From: Holophagae bacterium
GTDB taxonomy: Bacteria > Acidobacteriota > Holophagae > Acanthopleuribacterales > Acanthopleuribacteraceae
DNA length: 64,000 bases
Assembly: GCA_030429565.1 (NCBI GenBank)
Contig: JAUIFE010000010.1
Location: forward strand, 124,001-188,000
Direction of reading: 5' to 3'
The translations under genes and the position numbers were made by a program. The notes beneath the pieces were generated by a model. The model had not been told where the DNA came from and made no database searches. It worked only from the letters and a program-made list of their open reading frames with translations. Shown one piece after another: positions 44,636-59,600 of the stretch (positions within the stretch are counted from its first letter, which is position 1; each line of letters opens with the position of its first letter).

Positions 44636-47600
44636 ATGAGCGACAAATTATCCAAACTAACGCGCGACCAAAAAGCCGCCCACGCCGCCAAATTGTTGGG
44701 CCGCGACCACAAACACGACGACCGCGTCGCCGCGCCGAGCTTGGCCGAACCCACCGCCGCCAAAACGGTCCCAACCAGCCACGGCCAACGGGCGCTGTGG
44801 TTCTTGCAGCGGTTGTACCCGCACAGCCACGCTTACCACGTCACCTTCCCGATCCAATTCGAAGCAGCACCCGACCGCGACGCGCTGCAACGCGCCTGGC
44901 GGCAATTGCAGCAACGCCATGCGTCGCTGCGCACGCGGTTCATCGAGACACAAGGTGCGCTGTGGCAAACAGCCGACGGCCCCCCGTTACAATGGCACGA
45001 GCACGACCTACGCGGATTGGACGAAAACGACCAATTGGCGCAAATCGCGGCGCTGTACGCCGCCCCGCTCGACCTCGCGAGCGGCGTTATCTGCCGTGTT
45101 CATTTGATTCAGCGCGCCGACCATCTGTTTTTGATGCTGCCGGTCATTCACCATATCGCCATCGACGGCCACGCAATTGTGGTGGTGCTACAGGAGTTGG
45201 AGCAGCTTTACCGCGAACAGACCGGCGCGGTCGCAGCGCAAGCCTGGACGCCGCCAACCCCGTACCGCACTTTTGCAACCTGGCAAGAACAGTGGTTGGC
45301 CTCGCCGGACGCCGACGCCGCCGAAAAATTTTGGCGCGACAAACTCGCGTTTCCCTTGCCGACCCTGAACCTACCCACCGATTTCCCGCCGCCACCAACC
45401 CGAAGCTTGCGCGGCGCGAGTTACCACCTCCAGCTCGACGCCGATCTGGTCGCCCGCCTCAAAAAAACGGCCGCCGACAACGGCGCCACCTTGTTCCACC
45501 TGTGTTTAACCGCCTACCAATGCCTGCTGACACGACTCAGCGGCCAAGACGAGGTGCTGGTCGGCATCCCCACCGCCGCGCGACCGGATACCGCTTTTGC
45601 CCGCACTGTCGGCTACTTCATCAACCCCGTCGTGGTCGCCGCCACCGTCGCCGATCAACCGCGTTTCAGCACCTTGTTGGCGCGCACGCGGCGCGAAACC
45701 GTGGATGCCTTCGCCCACCGCCACTTTCCCTTTTCGCTGTTGATCGAGAAACTACAGCCGACACGCAACGCCGATCAAACACCAATCTTCCAAGCCGCCT
45801 TCAACTTCTTGCAATTGCCGGGACAACAACAATTAGCCGGCCTGTTTGTCCCGCGCGACAGCGCGCCGCCGGTCGACTGGGGCGGCCTGCCCGCCGGCGG
45901 CTTCCAATTCAATCAACAGAGCGGTCAATTCGATTTACTGTTCGACCTGTTCGAAGCCAAAGGCACGCTGTACGGTGCCGTCAAGTACAATCCCGACCTG
46001 TTCGACGCGGCCCGCATAAAACGCATGGCGGGCCACTACGCGCAACTCCTGCGCGGCATCGCGGCCGACCCACTGGCACCGGTTAACCGCTACCAATTGC
46101 TGACGGTGGCGGAACAACAAATGCTTAACACCTGGCATATCGGCACGCACCAACCCATACCGCGCGATTTCATTCGCCAAGCCTGGGCGGCGCAGGTCGC
46201 GCGCCAACCAAACGCCGTCGTCTTGACCACCGACACGGCAACGGTCGACTACGCCGAACTCGAACGCCGCGCCAACCAACTCGCCTATCACCTGCAAAGC
46301 TTGGGCGCGGGCGCGGACACAATCATTGCCTTGGCCATGCCGCGCGGCATCCCCCTGATGACCGCTTGGCTGGCAGTTTGGAAAAGCGGCGCCGCTTTCG
46401 TCCCGCTCGATCCCGATTACCCACAGGATCGCTTGGCGTATATGCTCACCGACGCCGAGGCGACGATCCTAATCAGCGATGGACCGCATCCGTTTACCGG
46501 CGCGTTCCATACGGTTGATTTGTGCGAGGACGCGGCCGCGATTGCCGCGCAGCCGGATAGCGCGCCGACCCCGCCGATCGACGCGCATGCGCTCGCCTGG
46601 ATCGTTTACACGTCGGGCTCAACCGGCCGTCCCAAAGGGGTGGCGGTGGCACGCGCGCTTTGGGAAAATTTCATCGCCTGGCACCTCCAGGCTTCGGCCT
46701 CGACCCATTCACCCTGCACCTTGCAATTCTCGGCCGTGGGTTTCGACGTCTCCTTCCAGGAAGTTTTCGTCAGCCTGTGCGGCGGCGGTGCCGTCGCCTT
46801 GCCCGACGCCGCCACGCGCCGCGACCCACACCTGTTGCTGCAGTTCATCCAACGCCACCAGGTCACCCGCCTGTTCATGCCTTTCGCGGGGTTGGCGCAA
46901 CTGATTGAAACCGCAACCACCGCGAATCTGTTCCCCACCTGCCTTGAGGTCGTTATCACCGCCGGTGAACCCTTGACCGTTACAGCACCGGTGCGGCGTT
47001 TCTTCCGCGAAACAGGCGCACGCCTCATCAACCAGTACGGTTTGTCGGAAACGCACGTGATCACGGAGGAGGCACTTGATGGCGATCCCGATCATTGGCC
47101 CGCGCTGCCGGCCATCGGCCGCCCGATTAACGGCGTGGCAATGCACGTGCTCGACCGCCACGGCAACCCGGTGCCGGTCGGCGTGCCCGGCGAACTGGTG
47201 GCGAGCGGCGCCTGTTTGATGCGCGGTTACGTCCATTTACCGGCGCTGAACGCGGCCGCGCTGCGACCCGATCACCTGAGTGGCCAAGCCGGTTCGCGTT
47301 TGTTTTACACCGGCGACACGGCGATTCGTTTGGCCGATGGACGCCTTCAGTGCCTCGGCCGCAAGGATCGCCGCATTAAGATTCGCGGCTACCGAGTCGA
47401 ACCGGCCGAGGTCGAAACGCGGCTGGCGGGCCTGGCCGGCGTGCAAGAGGCGGCGGTGGCCGTGCGCCGCCAGGGTGACACACCGACCCTGCATGCCTGG
47501 ATTGTGACCGAATCCGGCCGGCAACCCGACGGCGACGATCTGCGCCGCAAACTGGCGCGCCTGATGCCCGACGCAATGGTGCCAACCACGATCAGTACAA

Positions 47601-50600
47601 TCGCGGCCCTGCCGCGCACCGCCTCGGGCAAACGCGATCTGGACGCGCTGGTTGTTCCCGCGCCGGCACCGCCGGAGACAACCGCCGACGACGTGAACCT
47701 GGCGCTGGTGCTGCAACTCTGGCACGAGCTGCTGCCCAGCGCAACGATCACACACGACAGCGATTTCTTCGCCCTGGGCGGTCACTCGTTGTTGGCAACG
47801 CGGCTCGTGTTGCGCCTGAAACAGGCGGCGCATGTTCCGGTCACCTTGGCCCATCTTTTCCACCACACCACGCCCGCCGCGCAGGCGCAACTGCTGCACC
47901 GGCTAAGCCAAGGCGAGCAACCAACACTGCAACGCGCCACCGAGGCCGACGCATATCCGCTTTCGTTTAACCAGTCGCGGCTGTGGTTCTTAGAACAGTT
48001 GGAAGGCCCGCTGGCGGCTTACACCATGCCCGCCGCGCTGCGTTTGCGCGGCCCGCTCGACATAACCCGCCTACAAACCGCCTGCACCGCCTTGGTCGCA
48101 CGCCACGCCGTCCTGCGCAGCCTGTTTCCGGCCGAAGACGGCGTGCCCGTGCAGCAGATTCGCGCCGCCGACGACGCCGTGCTCCAGATCCTCGATTTAC
48201 GCGCGTTGGACAACGCGGCACGCGCGGCGGCGGTGGCCGATCACCACCGCGAAGCCTGCACACGACCTTTCGTGTTGGCCGAGGAACCCCCGCTGCGCGC
48301 GCGCTTGTTGCAGATCGACACCGACGAACACCTGTTGCTCTTAACCCTGCACCACATTGCTTTCGACGCCTGGTCGTTCGGCATTTTTTTCGACGAACTG
48401 GCGCGCCTTTATCGCGATCCAGCAACAACACTTGCGGCGAATCCCTTCCGTTTTGTCGACCACGCCGCCCACCAACGGGCCTGGTTAACCGAAACCGTCA
48501 CAGCCCCGGCACTCAGCTATTGGCGCGACAAACTGACGGGCGCACCGCCGCTCATTGAACTGCCGCTCGACCGGCCGCGTCCACCGGCGCGCAGCTACGC
48601 AGGCGGCCACGTGCAGCACCACCTGGCGCCGGCCTGGGTCAGCGACCTTCGCGCCCTGAGCGCAGGCGTCGGCGTCACTGAATTCACCAGCTTGCTGGCG
48701 GCGACCGCACTGCTCCTAAGCCGTTACAGCGGCAGCGACGACCTGTGCATCGGCGTGCCCATCGCCAACCGCGACACCCCCGAAACGCGCCACACGATCG
48801 GCTTCTTCGTCAACACCATGGTGTGCCGACTCGACACCGCCGGGCCGCACCACTTCCAGGACTTGTTACAGCAAACGCGCACCACTTTTATGGAGGCCTT
48901 GCGCCACAGTTGGGTGCCGTTCGACCGCATTGTCGAGACGCTGCACCCCGAACGCAACCTCAGCCACACACCGCTGTTCCAAGTGATGCTCGTCATGGAG
49001 GAAGCCGACCAAGCGCTGCGCCTCGACCTGGACGGATTGCAGGTGGAAACGCTGCCGCCACCGGTCGTCTGGTCCAAATTCGACCTGGTTTTTTACTTTC
49101 GCCGCGACGACGACGGCGGTCTGACCCTCACCCTCGAATACAGCAGCGACCTGTTTTTAGCCGCAACCGCCGACCAGCTTTGCCGACATTTGATCAACCT
49201 GCTGCGCGCGGCCGTCGCCGAACCGCTTAAACCTCTAATTGACTTAGACTTAATTGAACCAAACCGGCCCGAGGCGCTAACGCCGCAAGGCCAGGACCGC
49301 CACGCGCCCGTCCACCAACAGTTCGAACAACAGGCGGCGCGCACCCCCAATGCCTGTGCCCTGATCGCGGGTTCGCGCCGGTTGACCTTTGACGAACTCA
49401 ACCGCGCCGCCAACCACCTGGCGCACCGCCTGATCGCCATGGGCGTGGCGCCCGGTCGCCGCGTCGCCGTCGCCCTGCCGCGTTCGCCCGAGGTGGTCGT
49501 CGCCATTTACGCCGTACTCAAGGCCGGCGGCGCCTACGTTCCGCTCGATCCCAACTACCCCGACCAACGTTTACAGCTCATGCTCGACGAAGCCGACCCG
49601 GTCGTGCTGATCACGCGCGGCGAGGTCGCCGCACGCCTGCCCCATGGCACGGCCCAACGGCTGTTACTCGACGAGGCGCACCCGGCCGGCGCCGATCACA
49701 ACCCCAACATCGTCGTCCGCGACAGCGATCCAATTTACGTCATCTTCACCTCGGGTTCGACCGGCAAACCCAAGGGCGCGGTAGTTAACCATCGCGGATT
49801 CAGTGCTTTGGTCCTCTGGTACTTGGCCGAGTTCGCCATGAACGCCGACGACCGCAACCTGTTGGTTTCGGCCCTGAGTTTTGACCTCACTCAAAAGAAC
49901 CTGTACGCACCGCTCATCGCGGGCGGCACCCTGGTTTTCGCACCCGACGCCGTCTTCGACCCGCACGCGCTGGCCACCACCATCAAACAGCAGCGCATCA
50001 CCCTGATCAATTGCACGCCCAGCAGCTTTTACCCACTGGCCGAAAGCGCACCCGCCGACCTCGACAGCTTGCGCCTGGTGTTCCTCGGCGGCGAACCGAT
50101 CCACATGGCACGCCTAATGCCCTGGTTGCGCACCATGACGCGGCCGGCCGAAATCGTCAACACCTACGGCCCTACCGAGTGTTCCGACGTCGTCAGTTTC
50201 TACCGCGTTACCCGCCCCGAACACTTTTTGAACCAGCCCATTCCCATCGGTCACGCAATCGACGGCAGCGAACTCATCGTCCTCGACAAACGCCGGCGCC
50301 GCTTACCGCCCGGTGCCGTTGGGGAACTCTACATCGGCGGCACCTGTTTGGGCGACGGCTACCTCAACGACCCGCAAAAAACGGCCGCCAAGTTTCTGCC
50401 CGTCGGTGTCGACGGCGCCCTGTTTTACGCCAGCGGCGACCGCGTGCGCCAACGGGCCGATGGTGAAATCGAATTCCTCGGCCGTGTCGATCACCAGGTC
50501 AAAGTGCGCGGCTTTCGCGTTGAACCCGGCGAAATTGAAAAAGTGCTCGGCGAACACGCGTCGTTGCGTGCCTGTGCCGTGATGGCGCGCCCCAATCGCG

Positions 50601-53600
50601 ACGGCCACCTACAGCTACAGGCCTGGTACATCGCGCATGAAGACGCCGCCGTCGACGCCGGTACGTTGCGCGCCTGGCTGGCCGCACGCCTGCCCGCCTA
50701 CATGGTTCCCGCCGGCTTCACAGCCCTCGACGCCTTCCCGCTAACACCCAGCGGCAAGGTCGATTACAAAGGGCTGCCAGAGCCGGCCGCCGCAGCCGAC
50801 CCTAGCCTGCGCCGCGCCGAGGATCCCTTGGAAGCCGAACTCTGTGCGATTTGGGCGGCCGTGTTGGACCGACCCGAGGTCGGCGTCGACGAGAACTTCT
50901 TCGACCTCGGCGGCGACAGCATCCTCAGCATTCAAATCGTCGCCCGCATCCGCGCCGCCGGTTACCAACTCCAACCGCGCCACATCTTCCAGCACCAAAC
51001 CGTGGCCGAGCTGGCCGGGCGTTTGGCACAGGCCGCGCCCAGCGTCGTCCATCGCGCCGAAACCGGCATGGTCGTGCCGTTGACGCCCATTCAACGGCGT
51101 TTCTTCGCCCAACCGGGCCCCACCCACCACTACAACCAATCGGCCTTACTGCACCTCACCAACCAGGATCCCGACGCGCTCGAACAGGCCTTAAACCAAG
51201 TCGTCGCCCATCACGACGGCTTCCGCCTGCGTTTTCGCGCGCAACAGCAAAGCTACGCCGCCGAAGCCGGTACGGTGACCTTGCAGCGCATTGATCTGTC
51301 GCAATTACCGGCCGACGCCGTCGCCGCCTGCCTTGCCCACACCGCCGACTGGTGCCAAGGCTGGCTAAATGAAGCGGAAGGTCCCTTGATCGGCGCGACC
51401 TGGTTCGCAACCGGCGCACGCAGCGGTTACCTGTTACTCGTGATCCACCACTTAATTGTCGACGGTGTTAGTTGGCGCTTCCTGTTGGAAGACCTGGCCG
51501 CGACCTGTGCCGCCCGCGCCGCGCATCGCCCGCACCAACTGCCGCCCGCCCGCGCCGGCTGGGACGCCTGGTGTCGGCACTTGGCCGCGTTGGCCGAGGA
51601 CGAAGCCGTGACCAGCCAGGCCGATCATTGGCGCGCGGTTGGCGCCGGCACCCACCAGCTCGGAGCCGGGTTAGGTACCTACGACCGCCGCGTCGGCGCC
51701 GAACGGCGCTACCAGGCCGCGTTTTCAAGCCAAGCCACCGCCCGTTTGGTGGAAGCCGTTCCCGCCGCCTGCACCGTGGAACCCTACGCGTTACTGGTCG
51801 CCGCCTTGGCCGAAGCCCTCAGTCAAGTGCGCGCCGGCCTCGCCGGCCCCGACCAACCGATGCTGCTCGATCTGGAGGGCCACGGCCGTCCCAGCGACGG
51901 CGAGCTCGACCTTTCGCGCACGCTCGGCTGGTTCACCACCCTTGCCCCGATTCGCCTCGACCTGCCCCCCAACCGCGCCGCCGCTTTAAAAACCGTGCGC
52001 CGCCGCCTGCACCATCTGCGCAAACACGGCCTGTCCTACGGCTTGCTGCGCCGCGTCAACCCGAAAACCGCCGCCGCCATGGCCGACCTACCCCAGGCCG
52101 ACGTCCTTTTTAATTACCTCGGCCGTTTCGACGCCGAACCCGCGCCCGGCTGGCGCCTTACCGACAAGCCACGCGGCGCCGAACACCACCCCGAACGCGA
52201 ACGCGAGCACCTGCTCAGCATCGTTGCGCTGGTGCTCGGCGGTCAACTGCAAACCACTTGGTCCTACCCCGAGGGTGCCTTCCACGAAAGCGAGATCGCC
52301 GCGCTCGCCGACGCCTTCCACACCGCACTCGAGCAGGGCGTCGCCTTCTGTCTGGCCCATCGCCGGCCCGCCACCCTGCCCAGCGACTTCGAATATGTCA
52401 CGCTCGACGCCGACCAACTCGACGCGCTTTTGCGGCGTTACCCCGACGCGCCGGCCGTTTACCCCTTGACCCCCGTTCAGCAAGGGTTGCTCTACGAAAG
52501 CCTGGTCGACCGCAACCAACAAGGCGCGTACTTCGAACAAACGCTGCTCACCTTAAGCGGCCCGCTTGAACCGGCGCGGCTGGAACAAGCGTGGCACCAG
52601 GTCGTCGACCATTTCGAAGCACTGCGCGTGGCCGTCGTCTACGAGGGTTGGGAGCAACCGGTTCAGGTCGTGTGTGGCTCGCGCGCCGTGCCGGTCACGC
52701 ACCACGCCGGCGACCAACTCACCGAGTTCTTGGCCGCCGACCGTGCCGCCGGCATCGACATCGGCAGTGCACCCGCGTTGCGCATCAATGTTTTCCCAAC
52801 CGCAGCCGACACCCATGTGATCGTGCTCAGTTACCATCACCTGCTGCTCGACGGCTGGTCGCTGGCGCTGGTTACCGATTGCCTGTTGCGTTGTTACGCG
52901 GGTCGGCCGACAACGCCGGCGACCCCGCTGCGCGCCTATATGGGGTGGCTGGCCGAACGCGCGCCGGCCGCCGCCGAAAACTTTTGGCGCGAACGCCTCG
53001 CCGACCGCGCGGCAGCGACCCAACTCAACCTACCGCGTCCGCAACCCTGTGACGCCGCCCGCCTGCACCAACGTCGCGACCTGAGCGCAGCGCAAACCGA
53101 ACGTTTGCGCACCTGGGCACAGCGCCGGCGCCTGACACTCAACACCCTACTCGAAGCAGCCTGGGCTTTGCTGTTAGCGCAATACAGTGGCGAGGACGAC
53201 GTCGTCTTCGGCGTGACGGTCGCGGGCAGACCCGCCGACGTGCGCGGCATGGAGCGGCTGGTGGGTTTGCTGATCAACACCTTGCCGGTCCGCCTGCGCG
53301 TCCAACCCGACGAACCACTGACAACCTGGCTGGCACAACACCAGCAACAACGGGCGGCCATTGAGGAGCACGGCCACTTGCCGCTCAGCCAACTGGCCCG
53401 TCTGGCCGGCCACAACCCGCTGTTCGAATCGCTGCTGGTTTACGAGAGTTACCCCGTCGATTCCGCCTTCGCACAGGCGACCGCCGACGGCTACGCCGGC
53501 CTGCGCATCAGCGATTTTGACGGCGTCGAGGTCACCCACTACCCGCTCAACTTAATGGTCGTCCCCGGTCCGTGCCTGCGCTTGAAGCTGACCACCGATG

Positions 53601-56600
53601 CCGACCGCTGTGACGCCGCCACCGCCGCCGCCATGCTCGATCACTTGGTTCACCTGCTGCTGCAGTTCCCCGAAACGGCGTGCGCACGCGACCTGTGCCA
53701 CACGACCGCCGCGCAAGCGGCGACCCTCCTCGCCGCCGGCCGCGGACCAAACACCCCGTTGCCCGTCCACGGCGACACGCTTTGCGATTGGCTCGACCAC
53801 CAAGCCGGCCAACAACCCGACGCGCCTGCGCTGCGCGGTGATGACGACGAAGCGTGGGATTACCACACGCTGGCGGCCCGTGTCGACGCCGTCGCCGAAG
53901 CGCTGATCGCACGCCGGCTCGACCTGGAAACACCGGTGGCACTGTGGTGCCGACGCGGTCCCGCCACCATCGCAGCCCTGCTCGGCATTCTCAAGGCCGG
54001 CGCCGTTTACGTACCCCTTGACCCGGCCCACCCGCCGACACGCCTGCGCGCGTTGGTCGCCCAAGCGCAGCCGGCGTTGTTGCTGTGCAGCGGACCGCCG
54101 CCCAACTGGTATGGCGACGGCCCCAGCCTGGACTTAAACGACCTCCCCGACCGGCCGCAAACCCGGCCGCAAACCCGCATCATCGATCCGGCCCAAGCCG
54201 CGTACCTGCTGTTTACGTCGGGCACGAGCGGACACCCCAAAGGCGTCGTCGTCACGCACGCGGGCATCACCAACCTCGCCGCCGCACAAATCGAACATTT
54301 CGCCATCGACACCAGCTCGGTTGTGTTGCAATTCGCCGCGATGAGCTTCGACGCCTCAATTTCGGAAATCGCCACCGCCGTATGCGCGGGTGCGGTGCTG
54401 CAAACCGCCGCCCGAGATGCCTTGTTGCCAGGCGAACCACTCTCCCAAACCATTTGCGAAAAGGGTGTTACTCACGTCACCTTGCCGCCCTCGGTGCTGC
54501 GCGCCATGCCCGCCGACAGCCTCGCCGGCCTGCACACCCTCGTCAGCGCCGGTGAAGCACTCGATCAACCCTTGCGGGACCGCTTCGCCCATCTCCCGCG
54601 TTTCATCAACGCCTACGGACCAACCGAAACCACCGTCTGCGCGAGCGTCGGCGACAACCTCAACGCCGGTGCACCGGTTTCACTCGGCAACGCCCTTGCC
54701 AACACCCAGCTCGCCGTCGTCGACCGCCACGGTCGCCTCCAGCCCGACGGCCTTGCCGGCGAGTTAACCATCGCCGGTCTCGGCTTGGCGCGCGGTTACC
54801 ACAACGACCCGGCCCGCACCGCCGCCTGTTTTGTGCCCGACCCGTTCAGCGACCGCGCCGGCGCGCGTTGCTACCGCAGCGGCGACGAGGTGCGCCGCGA
54901 AAACGGCCTGCTACAGTACCTCGGCCGTATCGACCAACAAATCAAAGTGCGCGGCGTGCGCATTGAGCCGGCCGAGATCATCCTCGCTTTGAATGCCCAC
55001 CCGGCCGTGGCCCAAGCAGCCGTCACCGTCGACGACGGCCCGCTCGGCCGGCGTCTGATCGCCTACCTGGTCGCGGCGGCAGACGTCACCGCTCCCGACG
55101 CGGCAACGCTGCGCGCCTGGCTAGCCGAACGCCTACCCGAAGCCATGCTGCCCAACCTCTTCCTGCACCTGCCCGCGCTGCCGTTGACGGCGGCGGGCAA
55201 ACTCGACCGCGCCGCCCTGCCCCACCCGGACGAGGGTCGTCGCCTGGCGGGCGCCGTTTACGCTGCACCGCAAACCCCGGTCCAGCAACAACTGTGCGCG
55301 CTCTGGGCCGAGTTGCTGAACCTACCCCGCGTCGGCATTCGCGACCACTTTTTTGCCCTTGGCGGCGACTCCATCCAAAGCATGCAAATGGTCGCCCGTG
55401 CGGCCGCGCGCGGCCTCATCCTGACCCCGCGTCAAGTTTTCGCCTTTCCCACCATTGAGGCTTTGTCGGCCTTGGTTCGCGGCGAACGCCCTGAAGCAAC
55501 GCCGGTCACGCCGGCACGCGGTCGCTTACCACTTACGCCGATCACCCATTGGTTGCTGGAAACCACCACCACACCGCACCACTTCAACCAATCGCTGCTT
55601 TTGACGACCACGGACAGGGTTGAGGTGGCACACCTACGCCGTGCACTGCACTTGTTGTGGTCGCACCACGACGGCTTGCGCCTGCGCCGCGCCGACCGCG
55701 ACAGCCTGTACATCGACGATGCCGTGCCCGCCCCCGAGCTGTTGACGGTGCTCGCCGCCGACGCCTGTTTGGAAACGGCCGCGCGCGATATCCACCAAGG
55801 CTTCGATCTCGACCAAGGCGGCTTGTTACACGCGCTATGGCAACCCGCAAGCCCGGGCGGCCGACTTTACCTGGCGGCGCACCACTTGGTCGTCGATACG
55901 GTTTCTTGGCAGATTTTGACGCACGATTTACACCAGCTTCTCACCGCCCTCGCCACCGATTCGGCACCGCAACTGCCTGCGCGAACCACGTCTTTGCGGC
56001 AGCGCGCCGAAGAACTGCAGGCGGCGGCAACCAACACCACCGTACGCGCCATGCTCGATCACTGGTCGGCCGTTGGTGCGGATGTAACCCGTTTCGCGGG
56101 CGCACCCGCCGGCAGCGCTGAACGGCGCCGCAAGCTACAGCGCTTTGACAGCGAAACCACCGCCAACCTGCTGCAACGCGTGCCGGCGGCATGGCGCACG
56201 CGCACCCACGAGGTCTTGTTAAGCGCGCTCGACCGCGCCTTGGCCGGCTTGGGTTACGGCCCGCTGCTGGTCGATGTCGAGGGCCACGGTCGCGACGCCC
56301 TACTGCACGACACCGACCTGTCGCGCACGGTTGGCTGGATGACGGCCTTTTTCCCACACCGCCTTGCCGGAGACCGCGCCGAAACGCCGGTCGCGACGCT
56401 GAAACGAACCAAGGAACAATTGCGCGGCCTGCCGTTTAACGGTCTGAGTTACGGCGTGTTGCGGTACCTCAACGACGACACCGCCCAGGAGCTGCGCGCT
56501 ACCCAAGCCGAGATTGGCTTTAACTACGTGGGTCGCTTCGAACTCGACCCGGACAGTGCCTGGCGCTTGCAGGAAACGGACTGGGACGCCAACCAACCGG

Positions 56601-59600
56601 CCGACTTCCCCTGGCCGCACGCGCTTAATATCGAAGCCTGGGTCCACGCCGGTGCGCTACACATGCAGTGGCGTTTCTCACCCAACCGCCTCGACGATAC
56701 CCATGTGGATCGCCTCGCCGACGCCTTCGCGCACGAGCTGAACACTTTGATTAACGCCTGTTTACAGCCAGGGGTCGCCCGCTTCACACCCTCCGATTTC
56801 CCCTTAGTCACCATCACCGACGCCGACCTGACGCGGTTGCAAAACGCCTATCCCGGCCTGCGCCGCCTGCTGCCGTTCTCGCCGCTACAGCGCGGGTTAT
56901 ACTTCGAAACCCTGGCCGACGTGGACGGTGACCTTTACCTGGAACAAGCCGTGTTCCGATTGCAAGGCGCGCTCGACGCCGAGCGCCTGCACGCCGCTTG
57001 GCAAAACGTGCTCGACCGCCACGACGCCTTGCGCGCGGCCTTCCTCGACCACCCGCTACAACTCATCGCCGATGGGCTGACCCTGCCATGGCAAACCCTT
57101 GACTGGCGTGGGTGCGCCGATTGGCAGGCCGCACTGGCGACACTGCGCGACCAGGACCGCGCCGTACCTTTTGACCTTAGCCGGCCGCCCTTGCTGCGTT
57201 TGACGCTCATCATCTTGGGCGACGAGGATCATTTATTAATGTTGACCAACCACCATTTGATCCTCGACGGTTGGTCGTTGCCGCTGCTGTTGCGCGAAGT
57301 ACTCCAGCTGCACGCGGACCCAGCCTGCGCTTTACCGCCGGCGCCGTCCTTCGCGACCTGGCTAACCTGGCTGGCGGAACGCGACCCGGCCGCCGAGCAG
57401 GCCTTCCTCGAAACACGGCGTTTCGACGCCGCCGAGGTCGCCACTCTCGATTTGCCCGCTGCCTCACCCGATCAACCCCAACGCGGGCAGTGGCGTTACC
57501 GTTTGAGCGGCGCACCGCTGCAACGGCTCCACCAGCAAGCCGCCACATACGGCGTCACGCCCAACACCATGTTGCGCGCGGCATGGGCGCTCACCCTCGA
57601 CCGCTACAGCGGTGCCGGTCGGCGCGTCATGGGCGTCACCGTCGCCACACGGCCGCCGCACATAAACGGCATCAACCAAATGGTCGGCCTGCTGATCAAC
57701 AGTCTGCCGCTGCCGGTCACCATCGACGAACAGCAATCCGTGCAGGACTGGTTAACCGAGCTGCAACACCAGCAATCGCAACTCTTGCCCTACAGCCACA
57801 TCGAACTGAGCCGTTTCGGCAACGGCCGTTTGTTCGATAACCTCTACGTTTACGAGAGTTACCCGGTCGGTGCCGCCACCGACGACAGGCTGCGCCTCAG
57901 CGCGATTCCCAGTGAGGAACACACCAACTACCGCTTGACCCTGATCGCCGTGCCCGAAAGCGACGCGCTGACGCTTAATCTGGGTTGGCGCGACACGCAC
58001 ACCACACTAATTGAGCGCCTGGGACGGGAACTGACGGAAACGCTGGCCTGGCTGGCCGACAACGGCACCGCCGCCTTACACCGCCGCCCCTTGCCTTTGC
58101 CCGCCTGCAGCAGCAGTGCCACCACCGCCGACCCCAACTCGCCCTTGCTAATCGAACGCTTCGAAGCGCGCGTCGCGCGCGAGCCCGACACCACCGCCGT
58201 CATCGACGGGACGCGCGAAGTGAGTTTGGCCGAACTCAACGACGCCGCCAACCGCATCGCCGCCACCTTGATCGCAATCGGGGTCGGCCCCGAGCATCGC
58301 GTCGCCTTACTGTGCCCGCGCCGCTGGTCAATGATCGCCGGCTTGCTCGGCATTCTCAAAAGCGGGGCCGCCTACCTCCCGCTAGATCCCGCTTACCCCA
58401 GCGAGCGTTTGGCCGGCATGCTCAACGACGCCGGCGCACGGGTTTTGCTTCACGCCGCCGGCTGTGACGCCACCCTGGCCGGCGACCCGACCCGACTCGA
58501 TCTGGACGCCTTGCTCGCGGCTGTCGACCAAGCCGCGCCCGCCAACCCGGCCAAACCGCGCCGGCTCACACCGCAACATCCAGCCTACGTGCTCTACACC
58601 TCGGGATCCAGTGGACGCCCCAAAGGCGTGGTCGTCACCCACGCCAACCTGTGCGCCTTCCTCGACGGCGTCGCCGCGCTGGTACCCGCCGAGATCCACG
58701 CCGTCACCTTGGCCTCGACCTCGATCTGTTTCGACATTTCGGTGTTCGAACTGTTCCTGCCGCTCACACGTGGCGGCTGCCTGGTTTTGGCCGATAACGC
58801 GCTGGCCGTCCCCGATCTGCCCGCCGCCGACCGCCTGACCCTGATCAACACCGTCCCCTCGGCCGCCGCCGAACTGGTGCGACGCGGCGAGCTGCCCGCC
58901 AACCTGCGCGCGGTGCTCTGCGCCGGAGAAAAATTAGCCCCCGACCTCGTCGACCAATTGATCGCCGCCGGCGTGCCGACCGTTTACGACGGCTACGGCC
59001 CCACCGAAACCACCATTTACGCGACTTTAACCCGCCGCGAGGCGGGTGCCCCCGCGACCATCGGCCGGCCGACACCGGGCACACGCTCATACGTACTCGA
59101 CGGCCGGCTGCGCCCCGTTCCGCAAGGTGTGCCAGGCGAACTCTACCTCGGCGGCGCGCAACTGGCACGCGGCTACCACCGACGACCCGGCTTAACCGCC
59201 GCCGCGTGGTGCCCCGATCCCTTCGCCGATAAAGCCGGCGCACGCCTTTACCGAACCGGCGACCTGGTGCGCTGGGACGAAGCGGGCCGCTTGTGTTATC
59301 TCGGCCGCGTCGACCGCCAAATCAAACTGCGTGGGTTCCGCATCGAACCGGGCGAAATCGAGCGCAGCCTGCGAGGATTGCCAGGCGTCGCGGAAGCCGT
59401 CGTCGACGTCGTCAGCGTGGGAGAACGCCAGGCGTTAACCGCCTGGCTGGTGGCCGCCACCCAGCAACCCGTTACCGAGGTACGCGCCGCCTTGAGTACA
59501 ACCCTACCCGAACCCATGCAACCGACCCAAGTCATTTACCTAGAGCGCTTACCACGCACGGCCAACGGCAAATTGGACCGTGCCCGTCTGCCCTTGCCAC

